Assembly (NCBI RefSeq): GCF_022179305.1
Contig: NZ_BPQP01000067.1
Coordinates: forward strand, 1-52,162
Direction of reading: 5' to 3'
Length of the DNA: 52,162 nt
From: Methylobacterium iners
GTDB taxonomy: Bacteria > Pseudomonadota > Alphaproteobacteria > Rhizobiales > Beijerinckiaceae
The notes below the pieces were generated by a model that saw nothing but the letters and a program-made list of their open reading frames with translations, made no database searches and was not told the origin of the DNA. Position 1 is the stretch's first letter, and each line of letters begins with the position of its first letter. Shown here one piece after another: positions 27,601 to 35,315 of this stretch. The position numbers and the translations under genes were made by a program.

Positions 27601-28998
27601 GCCTCGGCGGGACGAGGGGTCGAGGTCACGCTCGGCGGCTCGCTGCCGATCGAGCCCGGCGGCGACCTCGCGCTGAAGGCCCGCGGCACGCTCGAGGCGG
27701 CACTCGCCAACAGCCTGCTCAGCGCGGGCGGACAGCGGATCGCCGGCCGGGTCACCTTCGATGCCGGCGTCACCGGCACCCTCGCGGCGCCGCGCGCCGA
27801 GGGCGGGGCGACGCTCTTGGGCGGCAGCTTCACCGATCCGCTCCAGGGAATCCGGCTGACCGGGATCGAGGGCCGGGCGACGGGGCGCGGCGACACGATC
27901 GTCCTGGAACGCCTCACCGCCTCGACTCGAAACGGCGGGACGCTCCGCGCATCGGGCAAGGTCGCGGTCGCGCCCGACGCGGGCTTCCCCGGCACGCTGA
28001 CCCTTGCCGGCGAGCGAGCGGAGCTCGTGTCGAGCCCTCTCATGACGGCGGTCGCGAGCCTCGATCTGGCGCTCAGCGGCCCGCTCGCCCGGACCCCTAG
28101 GGTGACGGGCCGGGTCGATCTCGTATCGGTCGACGTCTCCGTGCCCGACCGCCTCCCCGCCACGGTCCAGCCCCTCCCGGGCATCCGCCGGGTCAACACG
28201 CCGCCGGAGATCAGGGCGCGCCTCGCCACGGAATCCCGACAGAAGGCGCAGGTCGCCGCCGCGGGTCGGCGCGGGCGTGCCGCCGCGCCCTTCGATGCGA
28301 CGCTCGACGTCGCGGTCAATGCACCGAACCGCATCTTCGTGCGCGGACGCGGCATCGACGCCGAGCTCGGCGGAGCATTGCGGCTCACGGGCTCCTCCCG
28401 GGACCCGAAGGCGGTCGGCGATTTCGAGATGCGCCGCGGGCGCCTCAGCATCATCGGCCAGCGCCTCGACTTCACCCGCGGCCGCCTCGCCTTCGGCGGC
28501 GAGCTGACCGCACCGGAGCTCGACTTCGCGGCCGAGACCAAGGCCGCCGAGGTGACCGCCCGCGTCGCGGTGACGGGTCCCGCGAACCAGCCCGCCTTCG
28601 TGCTCTCCTCGGATCCGAGCCTGCCGCAGGACGAGGTTCTGTCGCGGCTGCTGTTCAAGAAGGCGGCGGGCAAGCTCTCGCCCTTCCAGGCACTCCAACT
28701 CGCGCAGGGCGTCGCCCAGCTCTCGGGGGGCGCCGGCGGCGTCGATGCGTTCGAGGAAGCCCGCAAGGGGCTGGGCCTCGACAGCCTCGACGTCTCGACG
28801 GGCGCCAGCGGCGGGCCTGCGGTCGGCGCCTCCCGCTACCTGAGCGACCGCCTCAGCGTCGGGGTGAGGGCCGGCGCCAAGCCCGCCGATACGGCCGCGA
28901 CCATCGACTACGACGTCACCCGCCGAGTGAAGATCCAGGGCGAGGCCGGCAGCGATGGGCGCACCGCCGTCGGCGTCGGGGCCGAGTGGGAGTATTGA
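24661..28998 (+). CDS. tamB: TamB, translocation and assembly module inner-membrane protein
   Basis: A 1445-residue AsmA/TamB-type protein. The N-terminal signal anchor (LAAALCALLALTLIGGGTL) is followed by a very long run of beta-rich repeats (residues about 60-1150) with the recurrent L.G...L.G.....DG.L..D pattern. The DUF490 domain takes the last 350 or so residues, with RLDFTRGRLAFGGEL, FVLSSDPSLPQDEVLSRLLF and a barrel-like end (VGVGAEWEY). It spans the periplasm and contacts the TamA POTRA domains. Members are now also linked to lipid transport. The start at 24661 shares its A with the tamA stop (TGATG). The frame stays open far upstream, but that part overlaps tamA and is not coding. 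Confidence 0.93.
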   Translation: MASRQSRSLAGRGRALAAALCALLALTLIGGGTLTRAADEGEKSVLGNLLSKALSTPSSRVAIGAIDGALSSDATIRDVAISDRAGVWLRLDRARIVWRRLALLSRHLEIDSLELGRVEVLRRPVPGATTDGPEPDGTLLPELPVKIEIKGFRLAELVLREAIAGQAARLDAQGKVKLGAPAEGLDLDVAVRRLDAAGRFTARLLFVPKGERLEVKATLTEPEGGLLSKGLNVPGSPPINLDLDGRGTLDAWNARLDFDAGESIGAKGGAKIARVGAERRLSLDLASRIEGLLPGPAAAIFSGTTQLDGALRLGDIGSLGLDRLELTSRTTRLDIRGSLTADRVADFNLAARAIPNEGGVTRAAEAELQSLVLDGSLKGPLSGLRLNGALKAAGLRSRESSLDRIEARLSAEPDKTGRFTLATDAQVEGLALGDPALQRAIGSRAALALRATLESDNTLTVSKLSLQGPNLEAAYAGRLGQNTLTGQVEARLPDLDAYSSLAGRRLAGSVILGAAVSGDPARRAVTADVDARAQGLSPGDPILDRLLGRTPHFTGRLSQVYDGYAFENVRLDGAALTARLGGRATTRLADARLDVAVKDLAAVDPRLTGRATLDGRVTGTLARPDLAATLSAAEATALGRPIRDLRVEALVRDLTGALDGTLRLAGTVGGKILDGDLHLARASDSWNLDRLALRLGSVTAGGRLTFDPGAPSAEGLLTVSAGDLDDLSALALTPLAGSLDAGITLTRGGGRQDLGLRARGASLRAGEIGLARLDIDLKGGDLLGRPTIDGRLDADRLVAAGQSLDTVRLAALGSTAASEVTLRAKARGFDLDGAARLVPADRTRIELSRFSAQRGSDRLALAGPATITLLDGSALIEGLSVAAGSGRVELSGRAGRDLDLRLAIRSLPLSLARIASPSLALGGTLDGEAELRGEAAGPQGRYAMILKGLVTPETRKAGLPPVEGRLSGSLGEGRATLEGRASAGRGVEVTLGGSLPIEPGGDLALKARGTLEAALANSLLSAGGQRIAGRVTFDAGVTGTLAAPRAEGGATLLGGSFTDPLQGIRLTGIEGRATGRGDTIVLERLTASTRNGGTLRASGKVAVAPDAGFPGTLTLAGERAELVSSPLMTAVASLDLALSGPLARTPRVTGRVDLVSVDVSVPDRLPATVQPLPGIRRVNTPPEIRARLATESRQKAQVAAAGRRGRAAAPFDATLDVAVNAPNRIFVRGRGIDAELGGALRLTGSSRDPKAVGDFEMRRGRLSIIGQRLDFTRGRLAFGGELTAPELDFAAETKAAEVTARVAVTGPANQPAFVLSSDPSLPQDEVLSRLLFKKAAGKLSPFQALQLAQGVAQLSGGAGGVDAFEEARKGLGLDSLDVSTGASGGPAVGASRYLSDRLSVGVRAGAKPADTAATIDYDVTRRVKIQGEAGSDGRTAVGVGAEWEY

Positions 28999-29073
28999 GG
29001 CGGCTTCCTTCTCACTGGAACATCGATCCGGGCGCGCGGTTGGCGGGACGAGCGGCGCGAACGGGCGATAAAG

Positions 29074-29445
29074 ATGCAGATCATACCAACCCGGGTCCAC
29101 GGAATCCTGGATTACGGGGTGAGCCTTCTCCTCATCGCGGCTCCCTACGGGCTCGGCTTCGCCGACGGGACGGCCGCCCAGTTCGTGCCGCAGGCGCTGG
29201 GCGTGCTGACCATCCTGGCGAGCCTGGTGACCGATTACGAGCTCTCGCTCACCAAGATCATCCCGATGCCGGTGCATCTCGCTCTCGATGTCGGAAGCGC
29301 GGTGTTCCTGGCGGCCTCGCCCTGGCTGCTCGGCTTCGCGGACCGGATCGCCTGGCCGCATGTCACGTTCGGGCTGATCGAGATCGTGGTCGCAATGCTG
29401 ACGCGGCGGACACCGGACGCGCGCAGCCTGACGGCAAGTCTGTAA
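29074..29445 (+). CDS. SPW-repeat-like four-helix membrane protein
   Basis: A 123-residue protein made of two related halves. VHGILDYGVSLLLIAAPYGL at about residues 8-27 and VHLALDVGSAVFLAASPWLL at about 70-90 align, each followed by a second hydrophobic helix. The second half keeps the Ser-Pro-Trp triplet that names the SPW family, while the first half has Ala-Pro-Tyr. Four membrane segments are expected; the function is unknown. It is a single gene 75 bases downstream of tamB on the same strand. Confidence 0.75.
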   Translation: MQIIPTRVHGILDYGVSLLLIAAPYGLGFADGTAAQFVPQALGVLTILASLVTDYELSLTKIIPMPVHLALDVGSAVFLAASPWLLGFADRIAWPHVTFGLIEIVVAMLTRRTPDARSLTASL

Positions 29446-29554
29446 GTCGGTGCCTGTGGCTACATTGGGCGGGGCCCGGGGCGGGGCCTGAGAGACGAGG
29501 TGCGGTGATCGGCAACCCCCGCAGAACACCACCGCGGGAGTGACGGAGGAGACG

Positions 29555-29731
29555 ATGGACGACGAGAAGCGCGACGCGCCTGCCAAGCCGGACTCGACGG
29601 ACCCGAATTCACGTCCACGCGAGGAATCGATCGCTCAGAGCGAGGCGGGACTTCCCGACGATAGCGGCAAGCCGGTCGACATCGACGAAGGCGAGGCGAA
29701 GGCCATCGAGGGAAAGATCCGCTCGCTCTGA
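29555..29731 (+). CDS. Small acidic, disordered hydrophilic protein
   Basis: A 58-residue protein with no hydrophobic segment and no Cys, Trp, Tyr or Phe. It is rich in Asp, Glu, Lys, Pro and Ser (MDDEKRDAPAKPDSTDPNSR). The ATG at 29555 has a strong GGAGGA site about 4 bases upstream, much better than a GTG at 29540. Its function is unknown. It is the first of three consecutive tiny disordered proteins on the plus strand, which makes spurious calling of all three unlikely. Confidence 0.6.
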   Translation: MDDEKRDAPAKPDSTDPNSRPREESIAQSEAGLPDDSGKPVDIDEGEAKAIEGKIRSL

Positions 29732-29842
29732 GGCGCCGAGATCCCCTAGCCGCGCGGCCGGATCGAGGCCGGCGCAGGCCTCCAGATCCCCGGGAACACC
29801 GACGGGAAGGCGCGGTTGGGTTTGCAGAGAGAAGGAGATCCC

Positions 29843-30028
29843 ATGACCACGAAGCCGCCTCCTGTTCCGCCCGCCAACCGCTCCGACAAGGGCCCGGGCA
29901 GCGCGACCGACGCCCCGGTCTCGACCGGGCCGAAGGGCTCGTCCCAGACCAAGGACCCCGACAAGGTCGGCCAAGCCGGGAACTCGAAAGTGAACACCAC
30001 CCACCAGGGCTATCAGCAGGATCGGTGA
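29843..30028 (+). CDS. Small disordered hydrophilic protein
   Basis: A 61-residue protein rich in Pro, Lys, Ser, Thr, Gly and Gln (TTKPPPVPPANRSDKGPGSA) and lacking membrane or coiled-coil segments. A clear AAGGAG site sits 5 bases before the ATG at 29843, which decides the start. Its stop overlaps the ATG of the next small gene by one base (TGATG), showing translational coupling. No family is recognised. Stress-type disordered proteins of this size are common in soil and leaf bacteria, but that is only analogy. Confidence 0.62.
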   Translation: MTTKPPPVPPANRSDKGPGSATDAPVSTGPKGSSQTKDPDKVGQAGNSKVNTTHQGYQQDR

Positions 30029-30246
30029 TGAGCACATCCAAGAAGACGCCCGCGGCCGACCGCCATCAGGGCGGGCCGGGAAGCAGCCATCAGGATGCTT
30101 CCAAGCCGCACCAGGACTCCCACAACGGCCCGAACCCCGGATCGCCGACCAACGACTCGAAATCCCACGTCTCGGGCGGTGGCGGCGAGCGCGACAGCCA
30201 CCACACGCACAGCGCGGAGGGAAAGGCGTCCGGCCGCTCACATTGA
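30028..30246 (+). CDS. Small histidine-rich disordered protein
   Basis: A 72-residue protein with nine histidines, many Ser, Gly, Lys and Asp, and no Cys or aromatic residue other than His. His pairs with Ser, Asp or Lys throughout (SSHQD, KPHQDSH, DSHHTHS). The ATG at 30028 overlaps the preceding stop. Low-affinity metal or nucleic-acid binding is possible for such a composition but is not shown. A strong hairpin (30265-30294) follows the gene. Confidence 0.6.
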   Translation: MSTSKKTPAADRHQGGPGSSHQDASKPHQDSHNGPNPGSPTNDSKSHVSGGGGERDSHHTHSAEGKASGRSH

Positions 30247-30264
30247 GGGCGATCGCCTGAACGA

Positions 30265-30294
30265 CCGGTCCGGTGCCTGCGGGCACCGGACCGG
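30265..30294. terminator. Bidirectional hairpin between convergent genes
   Basis: A perfect 13-bp stem, ccggtccggtgcc pairing with ggcaccggaccgg, closes a 4-base loop between the stop of the His-rich gene (30246) and the stop of the chemotaxis gene (30302). No T-run follows on either strand, so it is a strong hairpin that may end or stabilise both transcripts, not a textbook intrinsic terminator. Confidence 0.6.
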
Positions 30295-30301
30295 CTCCGC
30301 C

Positions 30302-32254
30302 TCACGCCGCTTGGGCTGCGGACGCGGAGGTCCCGAGGGCCTTGGCGAGGATCTCGATCCGCGCCTGGCTCTCGCCGACGAGGCCGGCGATATCGGACGA
30401 GGAGGCCGCGGAACGGCCGGCCAAGTCCCGCACTTCCGAGGCCACGACGGCGAAGCCCCGCCCGGCCTCGCCCGCGCGGGCCACCTCGATCGTCGCGTTG
30501 AGCGCCAGGAGATTGGTCTGCTTGGCGATGGTGTCGATCACGCGCGTGATGCCGTCGATCTTGCGCGAGGAGGCCATGACCTCGCTCAGCGCCGAATTCG
30601 TCTGCTCCATCGTGCGCTTGCGTAGGGTGATGTCCACCGCGCACATCAGGATCTTCTCGGGACGCCCCTCAAGGTCGGGCAGCATCGACAGGACTGCATC
30701 GAGCCAGACCCCGAAGCCGTCCTTCGATGGCCAGCATAGTTCGCGCCGGATCTGCTGGCCCGCGAGCAGGGCCTGACGGTCGGCCTGGCTGATCAGGCGC
30801 CCCGCATTGGAATGCGCGTCCTCCACCAGGATGCCCTGGTCGCGCAGGCAGGCATTGGCGCTGGTGAGCTGCCCCGCCACGCTCCACTCGCAGATCGCGT
30901 TGGAGGTTCCGATCGCATCGAGCTGGATGCCGCGTCGGACGGATGCCTGCTTGGTCTCCGTCACGTTGGCCTGGATCGAGATGAAGCGCTGCAGCACGCC
31001 GGCCTCGTCGAAGATCGGATTGATCGAGAGCGAGATCCAGTAGGGCGCCCCACCCTTCGTGTAGTTGAGGATCTCGTCGTAGAAGGGCTCGCGCCGTGCC
31101 AACCGCTCCCGGACGGCGCGGCGCGTCTCCTGGCTGGTCGCCGGGCCCTGGAGGAAGTCGCCGGGCTTGCGGCCCATGACCTCGGCCGCGCTGTAGCCGG
31201 TCAACCGGGTGAAGCCCGGATTGACGTACTCGATACGCCCGGCCGGATCGGTCATGACCACCGAATTGTCGGTCTCGTTGGCCACGAGGGAGAGCAGCTG
31301 AAACTGGTCGCGGCGAGCGATATCGGCCGTGATCTCGGAGGCGAACTTCACGATCTTGTACGGCTTGCCCCGCGGATCGAAGATCGGGTTGTAGGTGGCC
31401 TGCAGCCAGAGCGGGCGGCCACCCTTGGCCACGCGCTGGAACTCGCCTGCCTGGAACTCGCCGCGGCCGAGCCGGTCCCAGAAGTCGCAGTAAGCGGGCT
31501 GTTCCCGCTGCTCCGGGTCCATGAACACGCGGTGGTGCTGCCCGCGGATCTCGTCCAGATCGTAGCCGACGGCGGCGAGGAAGTTCGCGTTGGCGTCGAG
31601 GATCGTGCCGTCCAGGGTGAACTCGATCACGGCCTGCGACTTCGAGATCGCGTCGATCTTGCCGAGATGGTCGGCGCTCTGAAGCTTCTCACGCGTGATG
31701 TCGGTGGCGAACTTCACCACCTTGAACGGCCTGCCCGAGGGGTCGAGGATCGGGCTGTAGACGGCCTGCAGCCAGATCTCGCGCCCGTCCTTGCCGATGC
31801 GCCGGAACTCGGCCGCCTGGAACTTGCCCTGGGCCAAGCTCGCCCAGAACGCCCGGTAGGACGTGCTCTCCCGCTCCTCCGGATCGACGAACATGCGGTG
31901 ATGCTGCCCGCGGATCTCGTCGAGGCCGTAGCACACCACGGAGAGGAAGTTGGCATTGGCGGTCAGGATGGTGCCGTCGAGGGTGAACTCGATCACGCCC
32001 TGCGATTTGTGGATGGCCTCGATCTGACCCAGGTGCTCCGCGCTGAGGAGCTTCCGAGCCGTGATGTCGCTGGCGAACTTGACGACCTTGGTCGGCTTGC
32101 CGGTGAGTCCCAGGATCGGATTGTAGGTCGCCTGCAGCCAGATCTCGCGCCCGCCCCGGGCGACGCGCTTGTACTCGCCCGAGCGAAACTCGCCGGCCGC
32201 GAGGGAGGCCCAGAACGTCTTGTACTCCGCGCTCTCACGCTCGGCCGGATCCAT
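30302..32254 (-). CDS. Cytoplasmic multi-PAS methyl-accepting chemotaxis protein, frameshifted at its N-terminus
   Basis: The intact frame encodes 650 residues from an internal ATG. It begins in the middle of a first PAS domain. Two near-identical PAS blocks follow (each opening [14 protein letters not shown] or [14 protein letters not shown] and containing RGQHHR.F.DPE.RE). Next is a PAS resembling LOV domains but without the flavin cysteine ([11 protein letters not shown] near residue 355), a fifth PAS, and a short MCP signalling hairpin ([20 protein letters not shown] with [15 protein letters not shown]). No membrane segment exists, so it is a soluble sensor. The missing N-terminus lies at 32255-32421 in another frame. 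Adding one base near 32316-32322 restores a 706-residue protein. Confidence 0.82.
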   Translation of the reverse strand: MDPAERESAEYKTFWASLAAGEFRSGEYKRVARGGREIWLQATYNPILGLTGKPTKVVKFASDITARKLLSAEHLGQIEAIHKSQGVIEFTLDGTILTANANFLSVVCYGLDEIRGQHHRMFVDPEERESTSYRAFWASLAQGKFQAAEFRRIGKDGREIWLQAVYSPILDPSGRPFKVVKFATDITREKLQSADHLGKIDAISKSQAVIEFTLDGTILDANANFLAAVGYDLDEIRGQHHRVFMDPEQREQPAYCDFWDRLGRGEFQAGEFQRVAKGGRPLWLQATYNPIFDPRGKPYKIVKFASEITADIARRDQFQLLSLVANETDNSVVMTDPAGRIEYVNPGFTRLTGYSAAEVMGRKPGDFLQGPATSQETRRAVRERLARREPFYDEILNYTKGGAPYWISLSINPIFDEAGVLQRFISIQANVTETKQASVRRGIQLDAIGTSNAICEWSVAGQLTSANACLRDQGILVEDAHSNAGRLISQADRQALLAGQQIRRELCWPSKDGFGVWLDAVLSMLPDLEGRPEKILMCAVDITLRKRTMEQTNSALSEVMASSRKIDGITRVIDTIAKQTNLLALNATIEVARAGEAGRGFAVVASEVRDLAGRSAASSSDIAGLVGESQARIEILAKALGTSASAAQAA

Positions 32255-32421
32255 GAAGATGCGGTGATGCTGGCCGCGGACCTCCGCCAGGCTGTAGCCG
32301 ACGGCGGCCAGAAAGTTTTGTTGGCGGTCAGGATCGTGCCGTCCACCGCGAATTCGATGACGGCCTGCGATCGGTCCAGGGCCACGAGCTTGGCAGACGT
32401 GTCGCCACGGAGGAACGTCAT
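32255..32421 (-). pseudogene. Detached N-terminus of the multi-PAS chemotaxis protein
   Basis: From an ATG at 32421 the frame reads [20 protein letters not shown] then [14 protein letters not shown], the start of the first PAS block. It then leaves frame at aacaaaactttctgg (reverse strand of about 32310-32325). The same interval from gtagcc to gatc is 43 bases in the sister PAS block at about 31562-31604 but 42 here, so one base is missing. The change sits next to a run of four T on the plus strand and could be a mutation or a sequencing error. Confidence 0.72.
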
Positions 32422-32602
32422 TGGGTTTGTCACCCTGAAATTACGATGGAGGTTGCGCGAGGGATCGCCGGGCACGGCCTTGCAGCGGCGCCCCGCCCCC
32501 GAGCAGGCCCGCCGTAAGAGCCAGATTGGCTCTCCTCGCGTTAACATCACATTAAAGTGAGTAGAATTTTATCGACCGTTATAACTCAAAGTTTCAAATA
32601 GA

Positions 32603-33415
32603 TCAGGGCGCAAGCGCAGCACCTCCAGCACCTGAACTGTATCTTCCCGTAAATACGATGCCCTCTGCCTCACAGGTGGAGCGTAGTGATTGAGAAATTG
32701 CGAAACGGACAGACGCTTCGCCGTCGATAGCCTCGATCCGCTTGATCGTTGCGGGCGAAACACCAGCGGCGGATGCAAGCTGAGCGATCGACCATTTGAG
32801 CAGACCCCGTGCCGCGCGAAGCTGTGCTCCGGTAATCCGCTGCTCGACAAGGGACGAGCCAGCGTCGAGCGCCGGGGGCAGGGAGGCCGGGAGGCCGGTG
32901 CCGAGTGCCTTTTCGAGCTCCAGCAGCCAGATTTCCCCGACGACCTGGGTCGCGAGCGCCGCGAGGCGTTGCATGTCCGCGGGATGGAAGTCGCGCGGCC
33001 GCGTGTCGATCAGGCAGAGGGAACCGAGGCGAATTCCGGGCGCGACCGTCAGGGGCGCCCCCGCGTAGAATCGGATGTGGGGCGCCCCGGTGACCAGAGG
33101 GTTCGAGGAGAAGCGGCGGTCCGCGCGCGCATCGGGCACGACGAAGACCGAATCGTGCTCGATGGTGTAGTTGCAGAAGGCCTGATCGCGGGGCGTGCTC
33201 TCGGCGGTCAAGCCGCAACGCGACTTGAACCATTGCCGGTCCGCGTCGATCAGCGAGACGAGCGCGATCGGAACCTCGAAGAGCCTCTGCGCGATGCGCG
33301 TGATGCGATCGAGGGACGGTTCAGCCACGCCGTCGATCAGCTGCAGGCCACGAAGCACGGCGAGCCGGGCAGGCTCATGGGCGATGCCCGAGTAATGCGG
33401 GGTCTGGTCCTGCAT
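32603..33415 (-). CDS. GAF-domain regulator with C-terminal helix-turn-helix
   Basis: A 270-residue soluble protein. Residues 20-175 form a GAF domain of the kind often seen in two-component and cyclic-nucleotide proteins (LVSLIDADRQWFKSRCGL, then FYAGAPLTVAPGIRLGSLCL). Residues about 200-265 carry an XRE-like helix-turn-helix (LKWSIAQLASAAGVSPATIK). This pairing suggests a ligand- or redox-responsive transcription regulator, with an unknown signal. The ATG at 33415 opens the conserved frame. It precedes the chemotaxis gene by about 180 bases on the same strand and diverges from the CcdA-like gene, so it could control either, which is inference. Confidence 0.78.
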   Translation of the reverse strand: MQDQTPHYSGIAHEPARLAVLRGLQLIDGVAEPSLDRITRIAQRLFEVPIALVSLIDADRQWFKSRCGLTAESTPRDQAFCNYTIEHDSVFVVPDARADRRFSSNPLVTGAPHIRFYAGAPLTVAPGIRLGSLCLIDTRPRDFHPADMQRLAALATQVVGEIWLLELEKALGTGLPASLPPALDAGSSLVEQRITGAQLRAARGLLKWSIAQLASAAGVSPATIKRIEAIDGEASVRFAISQSLRSTCEAEGIVFTGRYSSGAGGAALAP

Positions 33416-33586
33416 CCCTCGAATTGCTTTTTGCTAAAATCGATCGAGGGGTATGAACGAGCGCAACGGCAAGACAAGAACTTCCTGCTTCTTAATCCCT
33501 TGATCACCCTCAATTGATCGGCCGGGCGCCTTCCGACATGGATCGTGGGTTGCGCCGAAACGCCCCCTTGAGGACGGAGGTTGAAG

Positions 33587-34300
33587 ATGAGCCTGGGGCT
33601 GGCCTTCCTGGCAGGGCTTCTGTCCGTCCTGTCGCCCTGCGTCCTGCCGTTGCTGCCGATCGTCCTCGGGGCGGCCGCCTCCGAGCACCGCCTCGGCCCG
33701 GCCGCCCTGGCGGCCGGGCTCGCGCTCGCCTTCGTCGCGGTCGGCCTGTTCGTCGCGACGGTCGGCTTCGCCATCGGCCTCGACAGCGACGTCTTCCGGC
33801 GCGGATCGGCCCTGCTGCTGCTGGCGCTCGGGCTCGTCCTGCTGATCCCGGCCGCCCAGACGCGCCTTGCCGTCGCGGCCGGACCGGTCAGTCACTGGAC
33901 CGAGGCCCGGTTCGGCGGGTTTTCCCCGACGGGCCTGCCGGGCCAGTTCGGGGTCGGGCTCCTGCTCGGGGCGGTCTGGAGCCCCTGCGTCGGACCGACC
34001 CTGGGCGCGGCCTCGCTCCTCGCCGCGCAGGGTCGCGACCTCGGCGCGGTCGCCGCGACGATGCTGCTGTTCGGCCTCGGCGCCGCCCTCCCTCTCGTTT
34101 TCCTGGGAATGCTCTCGCGCGCGACGATGCTGCGCTGGCGCCACCGGATGATGGGGCTCGGCGCCGGGTTCAAGGCAGCGCTCGGCCTCGTCCTCGTCGT
34201 CACTGGCCTCGCGGTGGTGCTCGGCTACGACAAGGCGGTCGAGGCGGTTCTCGTCGAGGCCTCCCCCGATTGGCTGACACGGCTGACCACGCGGTTCTGA
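33587..34300 (+). CDS. CcdA/DsbD-type thiol-disulfide transmembrane protein
   Basis: A 237-residue protein with six membrane segments. The two redox cysteines sit in LLSVLSPCVLPLLPIVLG near residue 18 and AVWSPCVGPTLGAA near residue 132, the hallmark of the CcdA family, which passes electrons from thioredoxin to periplasmic partners such as those of cytochrome c maturation. The ATG at 33587 is preferred over TTG at 33581 because GGAGG lies 6 bases before it. There is no thioredoxin-like partner beside it. A terminator-like hairpin at 34419-34468 follows. Confidence 0.85.
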   Translation: MSLGLAFLAGLLSVLSPCVLPLLPIVLGAAASEHRLGPAALAAGLALAFVAVGLFVATVGFAIGLDSDVFRRGSALLLLALGLVLLIPAAQTRLAVAAGPVSHWTEARFGGFSPTGLPGQFGVGLLLGAVWSPCVGPTLGAASLLAAQGRDLGAVAATMLLFGLGAALPLVFLGMLSRATMLRWRHRMMGLGAGFKAALGLVLVVTGLAVVLGYDKAVEAVLVEASPDWLTRLTTRF

Positions 34301-34418
34301 CGAGGGGTCCCCGTCCTTGATCGTCTGAAGGCGCTACATCTATGTGAATGCTCCGGCCAGCGACGCGCCGTAAGGCTGTTCCCGCTGGATGGGCGTCCCC
34401 CGTTTTCATCCGGCTGGT

Positions 34419-34468
34419 GCCGCCGGTCGAACATCCCCCGATCGCTTGAACCGGCGGTGCCTTTTTTT
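34419..34468 (+). terminator. Probable intrinsic terminator after the CcdA-like gene
   Basis: An 8-9 bp stem, gccgccggt pairing with accggcggt (one G-T wobble), closes a loop of about 22 bases. Three bases later a run of seven T follows on the plus strand. It lies about 120 bases after the CcdA-like stop and 104 bases before the PIG-L start. The loop is long, so confidence is moderate. Confidence 0.5.
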
Positions 34469-34571
34469 CCTGTCCGGCGCAGCGCCGGGCCTTGAGCATC
34501 GGCGCGCGAGGGTGCAGGCACCGTTCCCGGTCTTCGGCCGGTCGAAGAGCCGAACGGGGTCCCCATCGCCG

Positions 34572-35315
34572 ATGCACGCCGCCGCGTTTCTCGCCGCCGC
34601 CGAAGCCCTTCCGGTCGGCGATCTCGACACCCTCGCGGGGGATGGCGGCATCGTCGTCGCCGCCCCCCATCCCGACGACGAGAGCCTCGGCTGCGGCGGA
34701 CTGATCGCCGAGGCCTGCGCGCGCGGGCGATCCGTTCGCGTGGTGATCGTCAGCGACGGCTGCGGCTCGCACACCCATTCGGCGAGCTATCCGCCCGACC
34801 GTCTGCGATCCCTGCGCGAGAGCGAGACCCTGGAGGCCGTGGCCGCGCTGGGCTTGGCGCCGGAGCATGTCCGCTTCCTGCGCCTGCCCGACGCGCATGT
34901 GCCGAGCGAGGGGCCCGTCGCGGAGGAGGCGGCCGCGGCCATCGCCGAGGCGGCGCGCGACTGCGCCGCGGGCGCGGTCTTCGTGACCTGGGCCCATGAT
35001 CCGCATTGCGACCACAAGGCCTCGGCCGCGATCGTCGCCGGGGCCCGGCTTGGGGCGGCACGCCTCTTCGCCTATCCGGTCTGGGGCTGGTCCCTGCCCG
35101 AGGATCTGGAAGTCGGCGCAGGCCCCGAGGGATACCGCCTCGACGTCACCCCGCACCTTCCCGCGAAGGCCGCGGCCATCGCCGCCCACCGCTCGCAGAC
35201 GACGGATCTGATCGCCGACGACCCGACCGGCTTCCGCCTCGAACCGGCGATGCTCGTCCGCTTCGCCCGCCCGCACGAAATCTTCATCGCGATGCGTCCA
35301 GGGATGCCCTCGTGA
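34572..35315 (+). CDS. PIG-L family (LmbE-like) deacetylase
   Basis: A 247-residue zinc-dependent N-acetylglucosaminyl deacetylase-fold protein. The signature AAPHPDDESLGCGG has the metal ligands and general base at HPDDE, residues 33-37. The third zinc ligand is in PHCDHKAS (residues 145-148). The start at 34572 was chosen because conserved sequence begins just after it; an earlier in-frame codon would add non-conserved residues through the terminator. It overlaps the glycosyltransferase start by four bases (GTGA), so the two probably modify the same sugar, lipid or metabolite. The actual substrate is unknown. Confidence 0.86.
   Translation: MHAAAFLAAAEALPVGDLDTLAGDGGIVVAAPHPDDESLGCGGLIAEACARGRSVRVVIVSDGCGSHTHSASYPPDRLRSLRESETLEAVAALGLAPEHVRFLRLPDAHVPSEGPVAEEAAAAIAEAARDCAAGAVFVTWAHDPHCDHKASAAIVAGARLGAARLFAYPVWGWSLPEDLEVGAGPEGYRLDVTPHLPAKAAAIAAHRSQTTDLIADDPTGFRLEPAMLVRFARPHEIFIAMRPGMPS

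Noticed and set aside
30302-32421. Calling the multi-PAS receptor a full pseudogene
   Set aside because: 650 residues including all signalling parts remain open from an internal ATG, so a shortened product may be made; only the N-terminal piece is treated as broken.
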